Shown here: positions 15,474-26,324 of the stretch, one piece after another
How positions within the stretch are numbered: position 1 is the stretch's first letter
Layout of the letters: each line of letters begins with the position of its first letter
Source of the DNA: G965212025 sp965215765
GTDB lineage: Bacteria; Pseudomonadota; Gammaproteobacteria; Poriferisulfidales; Oxydemutatoraceae
Reading direction: 5' to 3'
NCBI GenBank assembly: GCA_965215765.1
Contig: OZ244118.1
Span: 2,933,608 to 2,997,607, forward strand
DNA: 64,000 nt
Translations under genes and position numbers: made by a program
The notes under the pieces: model-generated
What the model was told of the DNA's origin: nothing
Seen by the model: the letters and a program-made list of their open reading frames with translations, nothing else
The model's database searches: none

Positions 15474-17730
15474 AGCCACAACCTTTGATGCCTCAGACTT
15501 GGGCGATTGTCCGGCACTCAGGTCGCTCAGCTTCGGGAGCGCAAAGAAGAAATGAAGGATGCCGGGCAGCAGAGACAACAGGAATAGCAAGGACAGCAAG
15601 CTCGGCAAATCGAACACTCAGCTTCCGTGAACCATCATGAAAGAAAGAAGCCGGTACTGGAGAAAACAGCAGGAACAGCCAAGCCACAACCTTTGATGCT
15701 TCAGACTTGGGCGATTGTCCGGTGCTCAGGTCGCGCAGCTTTGAGAGCGCAAAGAAGAAATGAAGGACGCCTGACATCAGAGACAACAGGGATAGCAAGG
15801 ACAGCAGGCTCGGCGAATCGAACACAGCTTCCGTGAACCATCATGAAAGAAAGAAGCCGGTACTGGAACGAACAGCAGGAACAGCCAAGCCACAACCTTT
15901 GATGCTTCAGACTTGGGCGATTGTCCGGCACTCAGGTCGCACAGCTTCGGGAGCGCAAAGAAGAAATGAAGGACGCCTGACAGCAGAGACAACAGGAATA
16001 GCAAGGACAGCAAGCTCGGCGAATTAAGTGCTCAGCTTCCGTGAACCATCATGAAAGAAAGAAGCCGGTACTGGAACGAACAGCAGGAATAGCCAAGCCA
16101 CAACCTTTGATGCTTCAGACTTGGGCGATTGTCCGGCACTCAGGTCGCACAACTTCGGAAGCGCAAAGAAGAAATGAAGGACGCCTGACAGCAGAGACAA
16201 CAGGGATAGCAAGGACAGCAGGCTCGGCGAATCAAGTGCTCAGCTTCCGTGAACCATCATGAAAGAAAGAAGCCGGTACTGGAGCTAACAACAGGAACAG
16301 CCAAGCCACAGTCTTTGATGCTTCAGACTTGGGCGATTGTCCGGCACTCAGGTCGCGCAGCTTCGGGAACGCAAAGAAGAAATGAAGGGCGCCTGACATC
16401 AGAAACAACAGGGATAGCAAGGACAGCAGGCTCGGCGAATCAAGTGCTCAGCTTCCGTGAACCATCATGAAAGAAAGAAGCCGGTACTGGAACGAACAGC
16501 AGGAACAGCCAAACCACAACCTTTGATGCTTCAGGCTTGGGCGATTGTCCGGCGCTCAGGTCGCACAGCTTCGGGAGCGCAAAGAAGAAATGAAGGCACC
16601 TGACAGCAGAGACAACAGGGATAGCAAGGACAGCAGGCTCGGCAAATCGAACACAGCTTCCGTGAACCATCATGAAAGAAAGAAGCCGGTACTGGAACGA
16701 ACAGCAGGAACAGCCAAACCACAACCTTTGATGCCTCAGGCTTGGGCGATTGTCCGGCACTCAGGTCGCACAGCTTCGGGAGCGCAAAGAAGAAATGAAG
16801 GACGCCTGACAGCAGAGACAGCAGGGATAGCAAGGACAGCAGGCTCGGCGAATCAAGTGCTCGGCTTCCGTGAACCATCATGAAAGAAAGAAGCCGGTGC
16901 TGGAGCAAACAGCAAGAACAGCCAAGCCACAACCTTTGATGCTTCAGACTTGGGCGATTGTCCGGTGCTCAGGTCGCACAGCTTCGGGAGCGCAAAGAAG
17001 AAATGAAGGCACCTGACAGCAGAGACAACAGGGATAGCAAGGACAGCAGGCTCGGCAAATCGAACACAGCTTCCGTGAACCATCATGAAAGAAAGAAGCC
17101 GGTACTGGAACGAACAGCAGGAACAGCCAAACCACAACCTTTGATGCCTCAGGCTTGGGCGATTGTCCGGCACTCAGGTCGCACAGCTTCGGGAGCGCAA
17201 AGAAGAAATGAAGGACGCCTGACAGCAGAGACAGCAGGGATAGCAAGGACAGCAGGCTCGGCGAATCAAGTGCTCGGCTTCCGTGAACCATCATGAAAAA
17301 AAGAAGCCGGTACTGGAACGAACAGCAGGAACAGCCAAGCCACAACCTTTGATGCTTCAGACTTGAGCGATTGTCCGGCACTCAGGTCGCACAGCTTCGG
17401 GAGCGCAAAAAAGAAATGAAGGACGCCTGACATCAGGTACAACAGGGATAGCAAGGACAGCAGGCTCGGCAAATAGAACACAGCTTCCGTGAACCATCAT
17501 GAAAGAAAGAAGCCGATACTGGAACGAACAGCAGGAATAGCCAAGCCACAACCTTTGATGCTTCAGACTTGAGCGATTGTCCGGCACTCAGGTCGCACAG
17601 CTTCGGGAGCGCAAAGAAGCAATGAAGGCACCGGGCAGCAGAGACAACAGGGATAGCAAGGACAGCAGGCTCGGCAAATAGAACACAGCTTCCGTGAACC
17701 ATCATGAAAGAAAGAAGCCGACACTGGAAC
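15474..17730. repeat. Eleven-copy ~207-bp tandem array
   Basis: The marker ACCATCATGA recurs at 15631, 15837, 16045, 16253, 16461, 16667, 16874, 17079, 17287, 17493 and 17698, a period of 205-208 bp. The array starts immediately after the ABC exporter stop and ends about 170 bp before the nitroreductase start. Two alternating end types exist (a GTGCTC form and a GAACAC form). The two-unit block around 16545-16883 is repeated almost exactly at 16958-17296, a higher-order dimer. Each unit contains a 9-bp-periodic GACAGCA-like stretch. Open frames on both strands are short and phase-broken because the period is not a fixed multiple of three, so I regard it as non-coding. Confidence 0.95.
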
Positions 17731-17898
17731 GAACAAATGCTTCCGGCTTCTTGCCGCTCTCCCGGATGGAAAGCAGAGGAAGTACTGCTACACTCGGCAC
17801 TTTCAGACTTTTAGCGGGCAGAAAACGCACTGCCAACGAGCAAGGATCTACCCGGTCTTTGCGCACAAGTCATTGATGGTGACAGGAGGAATCTGACC

Positions 17899-18498
17899 AT
17901 GACGTTTCAAACCCCATACACTCCCGACTTTTCACTTCGGGAAGAAAGTGCCCTAAGCGATATTGAGTTCTATCAACGTTGGTCGCCGCGCTCTTTCCTC
18001 AAAGCGGTGATTGACCAAGAAACGCAAGCCAAAATTTTTGATGCCGCACGTTGGTCGCCATCCTGTTTCAACGAACAGCCTTGGTTGATCGTAACTTCAA
18101 CAGACGAAACTTTTTCAGTGTTTCTGGATCTCCTGACCGAAGGCAATCAGGGCTGGGCAAAGCTGGCCTCACTGCTGGGTTTTATTTTTGCCAGACGTCG
18201 CTTCTCGCACAACGACAAGCCGAACGTGCTCGCTCACTTCGATTGTGGTGCAGCCTGGCTGGGTCTGACATTACAGGCTAGACGCCTGGGCTTGTACACG
18301 CACGGGATGGGCGGCATCCATCGGGAAAAGACCTACGGGGCTTTGAACGTTTCACAGGCAGACTACGAAGTGATGTGTGGTTTTGCGTTGGGAGCCATTG
18401 ACAAACCCGAGGCACTGGGCGAAGAGCGCGCCAAGAACGAACGCCATCTCTCTGGTCGCCTGCCGATTGACAAGGTCTGGCGAAGCGGTCTGATCTGA
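17899..18498 (+). CDS. Nitroreductase-family flavoprotein
   Basis: A 199-residue protein with FMN-binding blocks RWSPRSF and ARWSPSCFNEQPW near the N-terminus and GAAWLGLTLQARRLGL plus the GFALGAI region later, as in the nitroreductase fold. It would use NAD(P)H to reduce nitro or quinone compounds; the natural substrate is unknown. A strong ribosome site AGGAGG (17884-17889) precedes the ATG by nine bases. The last ~20 codons are the left edge of a multi-kilobase duplicated segment; copies of this tail recur at 22359 and 26643. Confidence 0.9.
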   Translation: MTFQTPYTPDFSLREESALSDIEFYQRWSPRSFLKAVIDQETQAKIFDAARWSPSCFNEQPWLIVTSTDETFSVFLDLLTEGNQGWAKLASLLGFIFARRRFSHNDKPNVLAHFDCGAAWLGLTLQARRLGLYTHGMGGIHREKTYGALNVSQADYEVMCGFALGAIDKPEALGEERAKNERHLSGRLPIDKVWRSGLI

Positions 18499-18617
18499 CT
18501 CCCGCTCCAACGCAGACGCACGCTCAAGGCTGAAGGGGAATAGCCGCGACGCTTTGTTCCTCATGAGAGCCCAGCGTCACTTGCGTGGATTTGCCGGTTT
18601 TTGCAAAGCCTCGTGCG

Positions 18618-19044
18618 CTAAATTTCTGGCGTCCTGGTCTTGGTGCTCCGGATTTCCTGGAAGGTGGCGTGCGCGGCAGCGATGGTTTTTTGAATATGCG
18701 CCTCCTCGTGAACTGCTGAAACGAAGCCCGATTCAAAAGCTGACGGCACTAAATAGATTCCGCATCTCAACATGCCGCTATGGAAGCGGCCAAACAGCTC
18801 GGTGTCAGTTGTTTGGCGGTGGCGAAATCTGAAACCGGGTGCGGTAAAAAAAAGCAACCAAACATGCCGCCTTCCGAATCGCATTGAAAAGCAATATCGT
18901 TGCTGGCAGCAACCGCCCGTAACCCCTTGCAAAGCTCCTTCGCCCGCTTCGTCAGTTCTTCATAAAAACCGGTTCTGCCAATCAGCGAAAGCGTTTTGAT
19001 TGATGCTGCGGTGACCACCGGATTGCCAGACAAAGTCCCGGCCT
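18618..19044 (-). pseudogene. hemL 3' fragment, copy 1
   Basis: About 140 codons matching the end of the intact hemL at 26821-28140, from the GTLSGNPVVTAA region to the STKTRTPEI tail. It has no 5' part and a lost T in the run near 18810 that breaks the frame. It ends abruptly at CCCGGCCTG, where it joins purM sequence. Confidence 0.9.
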
Positions 19045-19112
19045 GAACAACCCGTTTGGCGAAAACACTTTGAGGTCAGAGCTACTCAAAGCGGCAGGTA
19101 CTTTTTGAATAA
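19041..19112 (+). pseudogene. purM scraps, copy 1
   Basis: About 70 bp with two pieces of purM (the NDPFGENTLGSELLK region and the last codons) joined by an internal deletion. The left joint to hemL shares CCTG with both parent sequences, suggesting deletion through microhomology. Copy 2 has the identical joints. Confidence 0.85.
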
Positions 19113-19412
19113 AGAGACGGAAAAAGGCCGAACACGCCTTTTGATCATGATCTCCGGCCATGGCAGCAACATGCGGGCTATCACCACCCACCTGATATGC
19201 GGAAAAATCGCCGCACAGCTTGTCGTGGTTATTAGCGAACGGGACGATGCCCCGGTGCTCGAATATGCCCGCGATCACAGTTCGGCAACAGAAGTTGTTC
19301 AAAAGCCGCTATTTTGATGGGCGACTGAGAATGGAGGCAGTGAAGGTACTCGTGGACGGCAAGGTGTCACACAAGCCATTGGCACTGAGTGACATGCCAT
19401 CTCCTCTGTTGT
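19105..19412 (+). pseudogene. purN fragment, copy 1
   Basis: Starts like the intact gene (TTG, NKETEKGRTRLL, MISGHGSNMRAI) but after about 70 codons jumps from the AAAAGCCGCTAT position to TTTGATGGGCGACTG near the 3' end, losing the whole catalytic middle. The C-terminal codons are also altered. It cannot be functional. Confidence 0.88.
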
Positions 19413-19521
19413 GACTCACCGTTGTCAAAAGCCAAGGTACTGGTACACAGAGCCGTCGTCGCTAACCGCACCCTCTGCCTATAACTCGCCGCCCTTTCTC
19501 TGGGCTGCCGGCTAGTAGCTT

Positions 19522-22047
19522 CTAGCGGACTGCGCCACCCAGAAGCGCCCTGATTCTGAAGCGCGAGACATCTGGAGGAAGGAACTCGCGAGAAACAATC
19601 ACACGAACCGTATCGAATGCCTTCGAATATATATTAGCAACTACGACAACAAACTCTCCGCGTGACTGCCCATCTTCCAGTTGAACATCAATCACAACTT
19701 CCCTCACCATGTTTCTTTGAGTAGTGCTTGCGCCACCAACAAATGCCACATTCACATTTGTCGTGGGATCGTAAAAGACCCATCTCAAGCCATCAACGAG
19801 TCCACCACCTTTAACCGTGAGCGAGATATTGGTCGTGGAGTCACCAGGCTCCAGTGTCAGAGTTACCGTTTCAGTTGATTCTTCCCGGTAAATGATGAAA
19901 GGACCCTCTGGGAGGTATATAACCCTCACAAGAGCGGTACTGAGCCCGCCAAACCCATCTGTAACCTGGACGGTGACGGAACGGACGATATCCACCTCAG
20001 AGGATGGACTAGGCCCCTCAAAGCTGACGGTTGCCGTACTTCCTGTCGTTGTTTCTGTCGTGGATTCGCCCACCACAAAACCCACTGTTGAACCTGCACT
20101 CACATCAACAATCGTCCAAGTCAGCGTTACAACTCCCGTTTTATCTTCGGCTGTAAAACTTATGAGGGCGGTGGTTTGTCCAACAGGCAAGAGCAATATA
20201 CCGTCAGTAACGTTTTGAACCGTGATGACGGGGGTCACATTTGCCACACTGACCATGACAGTACTACTCGTGCTGTTGTCGTCTGCGTTTGTCACTGTCA
20301 GAACGTATCTTCCATCAAGCCGGGAAACGGCGTCCTGCAAAGTGGCGGTGATTACCGCAGTCTCACCCTTTGTTGATGAAAGCGTAACAACAACGTTATC
20401 AGTGCTGGTCACAGTCCATGTGAGACTCGCGCTCTGTCCAAGCCCGTGTGTTGCGCTAAACCTGCGCGCAACTGAATTGCCTTCCGAGATTGGCTGCAAA
20501 TCTGTCAGCATGAACGTTGGCGTGCTTTCTCCCGGATTAACAGTCACGTTAACCCGGTCTGTTGTACCCGAGCTATCTCTCACGACGAGATCAAAAGATC
20601 TCGTGGTTACAGACGTCGATCTCTCCAAACTGGCAACAACAGTTGTCCCCACAGCTGTCGTCCGCAGTTCATTCCCCACGACAAACCTCACGGTGCTAGC
20701 CTCAACACTGCTAATCTCCCATGTCAAGTTTTCTGGCTCAAAATCATCCGCCGCCGCAACAGGGAAGGTCACGACCGTCGAGTTTGGCGAAATAGTGAAG
20801 TTGACCTCACCTTCATCAGGAACCGACCCATCTACCGACACAATCACAGGAGGCTGATTTTCTGCTATCACCACGGCCACCACTGACCGTGCAGTCGCAA
20901 GACCGTCAGATAACGTGAGAGTAAATGTTCTTGTGCTGACACCAGCCGTAAACGTGTCCACTGCTTGACTAAAGCGCACCTGGACTGTCTCCGTGCCGAT
21001 TGACTCCGCTGTTCCATTCACGAACACCGCAGTGCTCTTGTCTCCAATCCCGCCAACCAGATTCCAGCGCAGATCTTCCGGTCTTTCACCCCGATCAAGA
21101 TCACCTGCATTAAACGTAAATGTATTAACCGTCTGCGACTCGTGGATGGAAAGCGACTCTGCTGAGGGTCCAGTGATGACCGGAGTTGAGTTGGCTACAT
21201 TCTCAACTGTCACATTCACCCTGTCGGACAACCTGGTGTCGTCATCGGTGGCTACGACTTCAAAAGCCGTTCCCATGAACCCACCGTCTGGAACCGGGCG
21301 TGTGAAACGAATCGTCACAGGAGTGGAAGCGACAGTCGTACTTACTGATAAAGTTGTTGCCGTACTCCTATCACTCTTGACAAACGCTGCTTCACCAGCG
21401 AGAGGTGCATCAAACAACAGTGTGACCGTCCCCGGGTACTCTGTGGTAAGCCGTACCACAAAATCAGTTGAAGGAACCCTCCGGTGTGAATCAACCGTAA
21501 GGGAGTCTATATCAAACGTCGGTGGCGGTTGGAGATCGGCGGCAATATTAACCACGAAAGTCCATGTGCTAGCGACCTGCTCGCCGCCTGTGGTGTTGGT
21601 GCCTGAGGATTGCACCACAAACGCGTCATTGGCACCGAAGCCAATGATGCCAGGAGGAGAGAAAAACCTATAAGTAACTGTGGATCTTGAACCTCGGGTG
21701 GTCGCAGCAGTTCTCCCGTCAGCCAACACAAAGAAAGCAGTTCCGGAGTTCGGCGTTGACGCAAAACTCCAGTCTGTTTGTTCAAGATTAGTTCTTAGAG
21801 TGGACCCCAAAGTCTCCAGAACCCGCGTGACCGACGGAGCTGCTCTGCTCACTTTGCGAATTTGAGTAATACCTTCGTTGTCTGCAAGAGGAATGGAGTC
21901 AATAGGAAGAACGGCGGCAGGAGAAATGGTGGCGGGGCCTTCCTGAGCCAAAACATTCGACGATCCGGCAAAAAAAGCAGCGTACAAAACAGCAAGGCTT
22001 ACCACCTTCCCGTAATGCAAAAAAGACCAGGAAAATTTTGTGCGCAC
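19522..22047 (-). CDS. Secreted multi-domain repeat protein A
   Basis: About 841 residues. GTG 22047 is supported by a GAGGAG six bases upstream and by the matching ATG in paralogues. A signal peptide (basic start, SLAVLYAAFFAGSSNVLAQ) precedes a threonine/valine-rich chain of roughly 90-110-residue beta-sandwich-like modules recalling cadherin/Ig-like repeats, with recurring phrases such as NSTPVITGPSAESLSI and FTLTLSDGLATARS. It ends with a short motif shared by all four paralogues, SRFRIRALLGGAVR. A surface-exposed adhesin-like role is inferred. No transmembrane anchor, beta-barrel or GlyGly-CTERM tail is visible. The family is not otherwise recognised. Confidence 0.85.
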   Translation of the reverse strand: MRTKFSWSFLHYGKVVSLAVLYAAFFAGSSNVLAQEGPATISPAAVLPIDSIPLADNEGITQIRKVSRAAPSVTRVLETLGSTLRTNLEQTDWSFASTPNSGTAFFVLADGRTAATTRGSRSTVTYRFFSPPGIIGFGANDAFVVQSSGTNTTGGEQVASTWTFVVNIAADLQPPPTFDIDSLTVDSHRRVPSTDFVVRLTTEYPGTVTLLFDAPLAGEAAFVKSDRSTATTLSVSTTVASTPVTIRFTRPVPDGGFMGTAFEVVATDDDTRLSDRVNVTVENVANSTPVITGPSAESLSIHESQTVNTFTFNAGDLDRGERPEDLRWNLVGGIGDKSTAVFVNGTAESIGTETVQVRFSQAVDTFTAGVSTRTFTLTLSDGLATARSVVAVVIAENQPPVIVSVDGSVPDEGEVNFTISPNSTVVTFPVAAADDFEPENLTWEISSVEASTVRFVVGNELRTTAVGTTVVASLERSTSVTTRSFDLVVRDSSGTTDRVNVTVNPGESTPTFMLTDLQPISEGNSVARRFSATHGLGQSASLTWTVTSTDNVVVTLSSTKGETAVITATLQDAVSRLDGRYVLTVTNADDNSTSSTVMVSVANVTPVITVQNVTDGILLLPVGQTTALISFTAEDKTGVVTLTWTIVDVSAGSTVGFVVGESTTETTTGSTATVSFEGPSPSSEVDIVRSVTVQVTDGFGGLSTALVRVIYLPEGPFIIYREESTETVTLTLEPGDSTTNISLTVKGGGLVDGLRWVFYDPTTNVNVAFVGGASTTQRNMVREVVIDVQLEDGQSRGEFVVVVANIYSKAFDTVRVIVSREFLPPDVSRFRIRALLGGAVR

Positions 22048-22358
22048 TCTCAACTCCTCAGTTTTGCGCTGCCGAGGTGATCGACAGCCGCAAACAAAAA
22101 ACAAAAAATTACCATCGGATGTGGTATCTCATATATCTATGGGTTTCGTGCAACAGTCACGCCCACATCGGGAAGACAAATATTTCTACAATCCCGTCCT
22201 ACATTAACGACCGTCTTGGCTGTGGGAAAAAATAAATTCATACGCCTTCGGGTCAACGCAAAAGCAGCCCCCAAAATCTAAAAAAATTCAATCCAAGGCT
22301 AAAAGAATCCTGATAAAATTACAAGCAATCTCAGCAATCCCGTCCCTTATTAACGACC
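22048..22358. promoter_or_regulatory. Conserved upstream region of surface protein A
   Basis: The 300 bp upstream of the start are conserved before protein B (26325-26642), and the first ~120 bp before D. The shared part includes a T-rich tract with two T6-G steps on the minus strand and the CATATATC-type region. Two copies of a CCCGTCC..ATTAACGACC element sit about 145 bp apart (near 22195 and 22340). A promoter is expected here, but I could not assign a firm -35/-10 pair. Confidence 0.45.
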
Positions 22359-22537
22359 GAACGCCATCTCTCTGGTCGCCTGCCGCTTGACAGAGTCTGG
22401 CGAAGCGGTCTGCCCTGACTCCCGCACCAACGCCGACGTTCGCTCAATGCTGAAAGAAAATAACCGCGACGCTTTGTTCCTCACGAGAGCTCAGCGCCAC
22501 CTGTATGGATTTGCAGGTTTTTGCAAAGCCTCGTGCG

Positions 22538-22962
22538 CTAAATTTCTGGCATCCTGGTCTTGGTGCTCTGGATTTCCTGGAAGGTGGCGTGCGCGGCAGC
22601 GATGGTTTTTTGAATATGTGCCTCCTCGTGAGTTGCTGAAACGAAACCCGATTCAAAAGCTGACGGCGCCAAATAGATTCCGCGTCTCAACATGCCGCTA
22701 TGGAAGCGGCCAAACAGCTCGGTGTCAGTTGTTTTGGCGGCGGCGAAGTCTGAAACCGGGTGCGGTGAAAAAAGCAACCAGACGCCGCCTCCCATAATCG
22801 CATTGAAATGCAATATCGTTGCTGGCGGCAGCCTCCCGTAGCCCCTCACAAAGCCCCTTCGTCCGCTCCGTCAGACCTTCGTAAAAACCGGTTGCCAATC
22901 AGCGAAAGCGTTTTGGTTGCTGCTGCGGTGACCAACGGATTGCCAGACAAAGTCCCGGCCTG
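22538..22962 (-). pseudogene. hemL 3' fragment, copy 2
   Basis: The same part of hemL as copy 1, ending at the same CCCGGCCTG joint. It carries several substitutions and small deletions (for example in the FGCFFSPHPV region) and no start. Non-functional. Confidence 0.9.
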
Positions 22963-23029
22963 AACAACCCGTTTGGCGAAAACACTTTGGGGTCGGAACT
23001 ACTCAAAGCGGCAGGTACTTTTTGAATAA
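22958..23029 (+). pseudogene. purM scraps, copy 2
   Basis: Identical in structure to copy 1: two short pieces of purM joined by the same internal deletion, running into the purN start through the TTTTTGAATAA overlap. Confidence 0.85.
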
Positions 23030-23709
23030 AGAGACGGAAAAAGGCCGAACACGCCTTTTGATCATGATCTCCGGCCACGGCAGCAACATGCGGGCTATCA
23101 CCGCCCACCTGCTACGCGGAAAAATCGCCGCACAGCTTGTCGCAGTTATTAGTGAACGGGACGATCCTCCGGGGCTCAAATATGCCCGTGATCACAGTCC
23201 GGCAACAGAAGTTGTTCAAAAGCCGCTATGGGGGGAAAGTGCCTTCAACGAAGCACTAGGGGGTGCTGTTGCCTCCTACGAGCCAGATTTGATTGCTCTG
23301 GCAGGTTTTATGAGCATATTGAGCGCCGAATTCCTGTCTCGCTTTTCTGGGCGTGTTTTGAATATTCCCCCCTCTTTGCTGCCTGATTTCAAGGGTCTGA
23401 ATACCCATCAAAGAGTGATAAAGGCTGGTGCCAGTGAGCACGGCTGTACAACGGCATTTTGTTTCAGAAGAGCTGGATGCAGGATCATGCGTATTACAGG
23501 AACGCTTCCCGCTACACAGGCAACGCAACAACTTGAATAGCAAAGTGCTTACGGAACGCGTGCTCGCACTTGAGCACCAATTCTGTCCGGCCACAATACA
23601 GCTTGATTTTGATGGGCGACTGAGAATGGAAGCAGTGAAGGTACTCGTGGACGGCAAGGTGCTACACAAGCCATTGGCACTGAGTGACATGCCATCGCCT
23701 CTGTCGTGA
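23022..23709 (+). pseudogene. purN, full-length but broken, copy 2
   Basis: It covers nearly all of purN, starting at the TTG at 23022. Compared with the intact gene it has an extra G after GTACAACG near 23450 that shifts the frame. The catalytic histidine in the NIHPALLP motif is replaced by proline (NIPPSLLP). The 3' end is also changed. It is inactive by sequence. Confidence 0.9.
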
Positions 23710-23810
23710 CTCACCGTTGTCAAAGGTGCTGGTACGCAAGCCGTCGTCGCTAACCGCACCCTTCTGCCTATAACTCGCAACCCTTTCCTCGGGCTGCTGC
23801 TTGGCAGCTT

Positions 23811-26324
23811 CTAGCGAACTGCCCCGCCCAGAAGCACCCTGATTCTGAAGCGCGAGCCGCTTGGAAGAGACCCACGAGTAACAGTAACGGTAACCGAATC
23901 GGATACATCCGAGCCTCCATGCCTGACTTCTACGACAAAGCTTCCGGTTTGCTGCTGGTCTCCGAGTTGAGCTTCAATCACAACGCTCTTCGTGCTTATC
24001 TGAGTGCTGCTGTTATCGAATGCCACACTCGTAAAACTTGCCGTGATACTGGAAAGGCTCCAAGTCAAATCAGCACCGGCTCCACCACCTCTGGCCATGA
24101 GCGAGATGGTCGTGGACGCCGTGGAGTCGCCAGGCTCCAGTGTCAGCATCAGCGTTTCAGCAAGTGACGACCCTTGGTAAAAGATGAAAGGCCCCCCCTC
24201 TGGAAGGTATCTAACCGTCGTCAGAGCGGTGCTGCTCCCGCCAAACCCATCTGTGACCTGCACGGTGAAAGTAGCAACAGTATCCTCCTCTGAGGATGAA
24301 CGGGGTGCCCCCTCAAAGCTGACAGTTGCCGCACTTCCTGTCGTTGTTTCTGTCGTGGATTCGCCCACCACAAAACCCACTGTTGAACCTGCACTCACAT
24401 CAACAATCGTCCAAGTCAGCGTTACAACTCCCGTTTCATCTGTGGCCTCATAATCTATGCGGGCGGTGGTTTCCCCAACAGCCAAGGGCGGAATGACTGG
24501 AACCGTGATAACGGGGTGCTCATTTGCCACACTGACCATGACAGTACTACTCGTGCTGTTGTCATCTGCGTTTGTCACTGTCAGAACGTATCTTCCATCA
24601 AGCCGGGAAACGACATCCTGCAAAGTGGCGGTGAATACCGCAGTCTCACCCTCTGCTGATGAAGGCGTAACAACAACGTTATCAGTGCTGGTCACAGTCC
24701 ATGTGAGACTCGCGCTCTGTCCAAGCCCGTGTGATGCACTAAATCTGCGCGCAACTGAATTGCCTTCCGAGATTGGCTGCAAATCTGTCAGCATGAACGT
24801 TGACGTGCTTTCTTCCGGATTAGCATTCACGGTAACGGAGTCTTCACCCAAGCTATCGCTCACAATGAGATCATAAGTTCCCGTCGTGAGAGTCGTCGCT
24901 CTCTCCAAACTGACCATGGCACTTGTCCCCGTAGCTGTTGTCCGCAGACCATCACCCACGACAAACATCGGGGTGGTGCCAGTGCCCAGGTTTTCGAAAC
25001 GCCAACTCAGAGTAGCTGCCGGAAAATCAATTTTAGTCGCCGCAACAGGGAAGGTCACGACCGTCGAGTTTGGCGAAATAGTAAAAGTAACAGCTTCTTG
25101 CTCTCTTGTGTCTTGCCCGTCTACCAACGCAATCACAGGAGGCTGATTTTGTTCTATCACCACAGTCACCGTTGACCGTGCAGTCGCAAGACCGTCAGAT
25201 AACGTGAGAGTAAATGTTCTTGTGCTGACACCAGCCGTAAACGTGTTCACTGCTTGACTAAAGCGCACCTGGACTGTCTCCGTGCCGATTGACTCCGTTG
25301 TTCCATCCACGAACACCGCAGTGCTCCTGTCTCCAATTCCGTCTTCCAGATTCCAGCGCAGATCTTCCGGTCTTTCACCCCGATCAAAGTCGCCTGCATT
25401 AAACGTAAATGTATTAACCGTCTGCAACTGATGGATGGAAAGCGACTCTGCTGAGGGTCCAGTGATGGTCGGAGTTGAGTTGGCTACATTCCTGACCACC
25501 ACATCAACCCTGCCGGACAACCCAGTGTCGTCATCGGTGGCTACGACTTCAAAAGCCGTTGCCACGGTGAACCCGCCGTCTGGAACCGGGCGTGTGAAAC
25601 GAACCGTCACAGGAGTGGGAGCGGCAGTCGTATTTACTGATAAAGTTGTTGCCGTACTCCCACCGCTCTCGACAAACGCCGCTACGCCCATGAGTGGTGC
25701 ACTGATAGGGGTATTAAACGACAGTGTGACCGTCGTCGGGGACTCTGTGGAAAGCCGTACCACAAAATCAGTTGAAGGAACCCTCTGGTGTGAATCAATC
25801 ACAAGCGAAGCTACATCAAACGTCGGTGTTGTCCCCGTCGGTAGTGGTGGGGTACCGGCGGAGGGAACTGTGACTGTGAAATTTGCCGTGCTGACAACGT
25901 TCGTACCGGTGGAAGACTGCACCGTAAACATTTCGGTGCGACCGAAGCCAACGATGCCAGGGGGTGGGGTAAGCGTATACGCAACCGTGGATCTTGAGCC
26001 TTGGGTGGTCAAAGCAGTACTTCCGTCAGCCAACACAAAGACAACAATTCCGGAACTTGGCATTGTCGCAAAAACCCAGTTTGCTGGAGTGGAATTCGAA
26101 GTCTCCAGAACCCGCGTGAACATCGCCGCACCGCCTTCTACTCTCACTTCAATCGCAATATCAGTAGTTTCGCCGGCCACAAGAGGAATGGCGGCAGGAG
26201 AAATGGTGGCGGAACCTTCCTGAGCCAAAACATTCGTCGATCCGGCAAAAAAAGTAGCGTACAAAACAGCAAGGCTTACCACCTTCCCGCAATGTAAAAA
26301 AGACCAGGAAAATTTTGCGCGCAT
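23811..26324 (-). CDS. Secreted multi-domain repeat protein B
   Basis: About 837 residues, paralogue of A. ATG 26324 follows GAGGAG by six bases. The signal peptide (SLAVLYATFFAGSTNVLAQ) is near-identical to A, but the first ~170 mature residues differ from A and D. The middle shares A's modules (ITGPSAESLSIHQLQTVNTF, the GEDSVTVN block). The end ..SRFRIRVLLGGAVR is the family tail. The membrane-proximal last two modules (PFIFYQGSSLAETL, FVVEVRHGGSDVSD) are of the type shared with D. Likely exported to the surface; mechanism unknown. Confidence 0.85.
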   Translation of the reverse strand: MRAKFSWSFLHCGKVVSLAVLYATFFAGSTNVLAQEGSATISPAAIPLVAGETTDIAIEVRVEGGAAMFTRVLETSNSTPANWVFATMPSSGIVVFVLADGSTALTTQGSRSTVAYTLTPPPGIVGFGRTEMFTVQSSTGTNVVSTANFTVTVPSAGTPPLPTGTTPTFDVASLVIDSHQRVPSTDFVVRLSTESPTTVTLSFNTPISAPLMGVAAFVESGGSTATTLSVNTTAAPTPVTVRFTRPVPDGGFTVATAFEVVATDDDTGLSGRVDVVVRNVANSTPTITGPSAESLSIHQLQTVNTFTFNAGDFDRGERPEDLRWNLEDGIGDRSTAVFVDGTTESIGTETVQVRFSQAVNTFTAGVSTRTFTLTLSDGLATARSTVTVVIEQNQPPVIALVDGQDTREQEAVTFTISPNSTVVTFPVAATKIDFPAATLSWRFENLGTGTTPMFVVGDGLRTTATGTSAMVSLERATTLTTGTYDLIVSDSLGEDSVTVNANPEESTSTFMLTDLQPISEGNSVARRFSASHGLGQSASLTWTVTSTDNVVVTPSSAEGETAVFTATLQDVVSRLDGRYVLTVTNADDNSTSSTVMVSVANEHPVITVPVIPPLAVGETTARIDYEATDETGVVTLTWTIVDVSAGSTVGFVVGESTTETTTGSAATVSFEGAPRSSSEEDTVATFTVQVTDGFGGSSTALTTVRYLPEGGPFIFYQGSSLAETLMLTLEPGDSTASTTISLMARGGGAGADLTWSLSSITASFTSVAFDNSSTQISTKSVVIEAQLGDQQQTGSFVVEVRHGGSDVSDSVTVTVTRGSLPSGSRFRIRVLLGGAVR

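Larger units (their letters stand above)
18439..22358. repeat. Segmental duplication unit 1 (3.9 kb)
   Basis: Runs from GAACGCCATC inside the nitroreductase end to the same decamer at 22359. Contents in order: nitroreductase tail, hemL 3' fragment, purM scraps, broken purN, surface protein A and its upstream region. Unit 2 (22359-26642) has the same order. A third copy of the left edge at 26643 leads into the intact hemL-purM-purN set. The junction shows that the copies arose in tandem. Confidence 0.92.

Noticed and set aside
15480..17720. Leucine-rich minus-strand proteins in the 207-bp array
   Set aside because: Frames break at unit borders because of 205-208 bp spacing, there is no start with a ribosome site, and the leucine/serine runs come from the 9-bp-period stretch.
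20222..21673. Long plus-strand open frames opposite the surface genes
   Set aside because: They are antisense shadows caused by the threonine/valine-rich, low-stop composition of the real genes; they recur opposite each paralogue.
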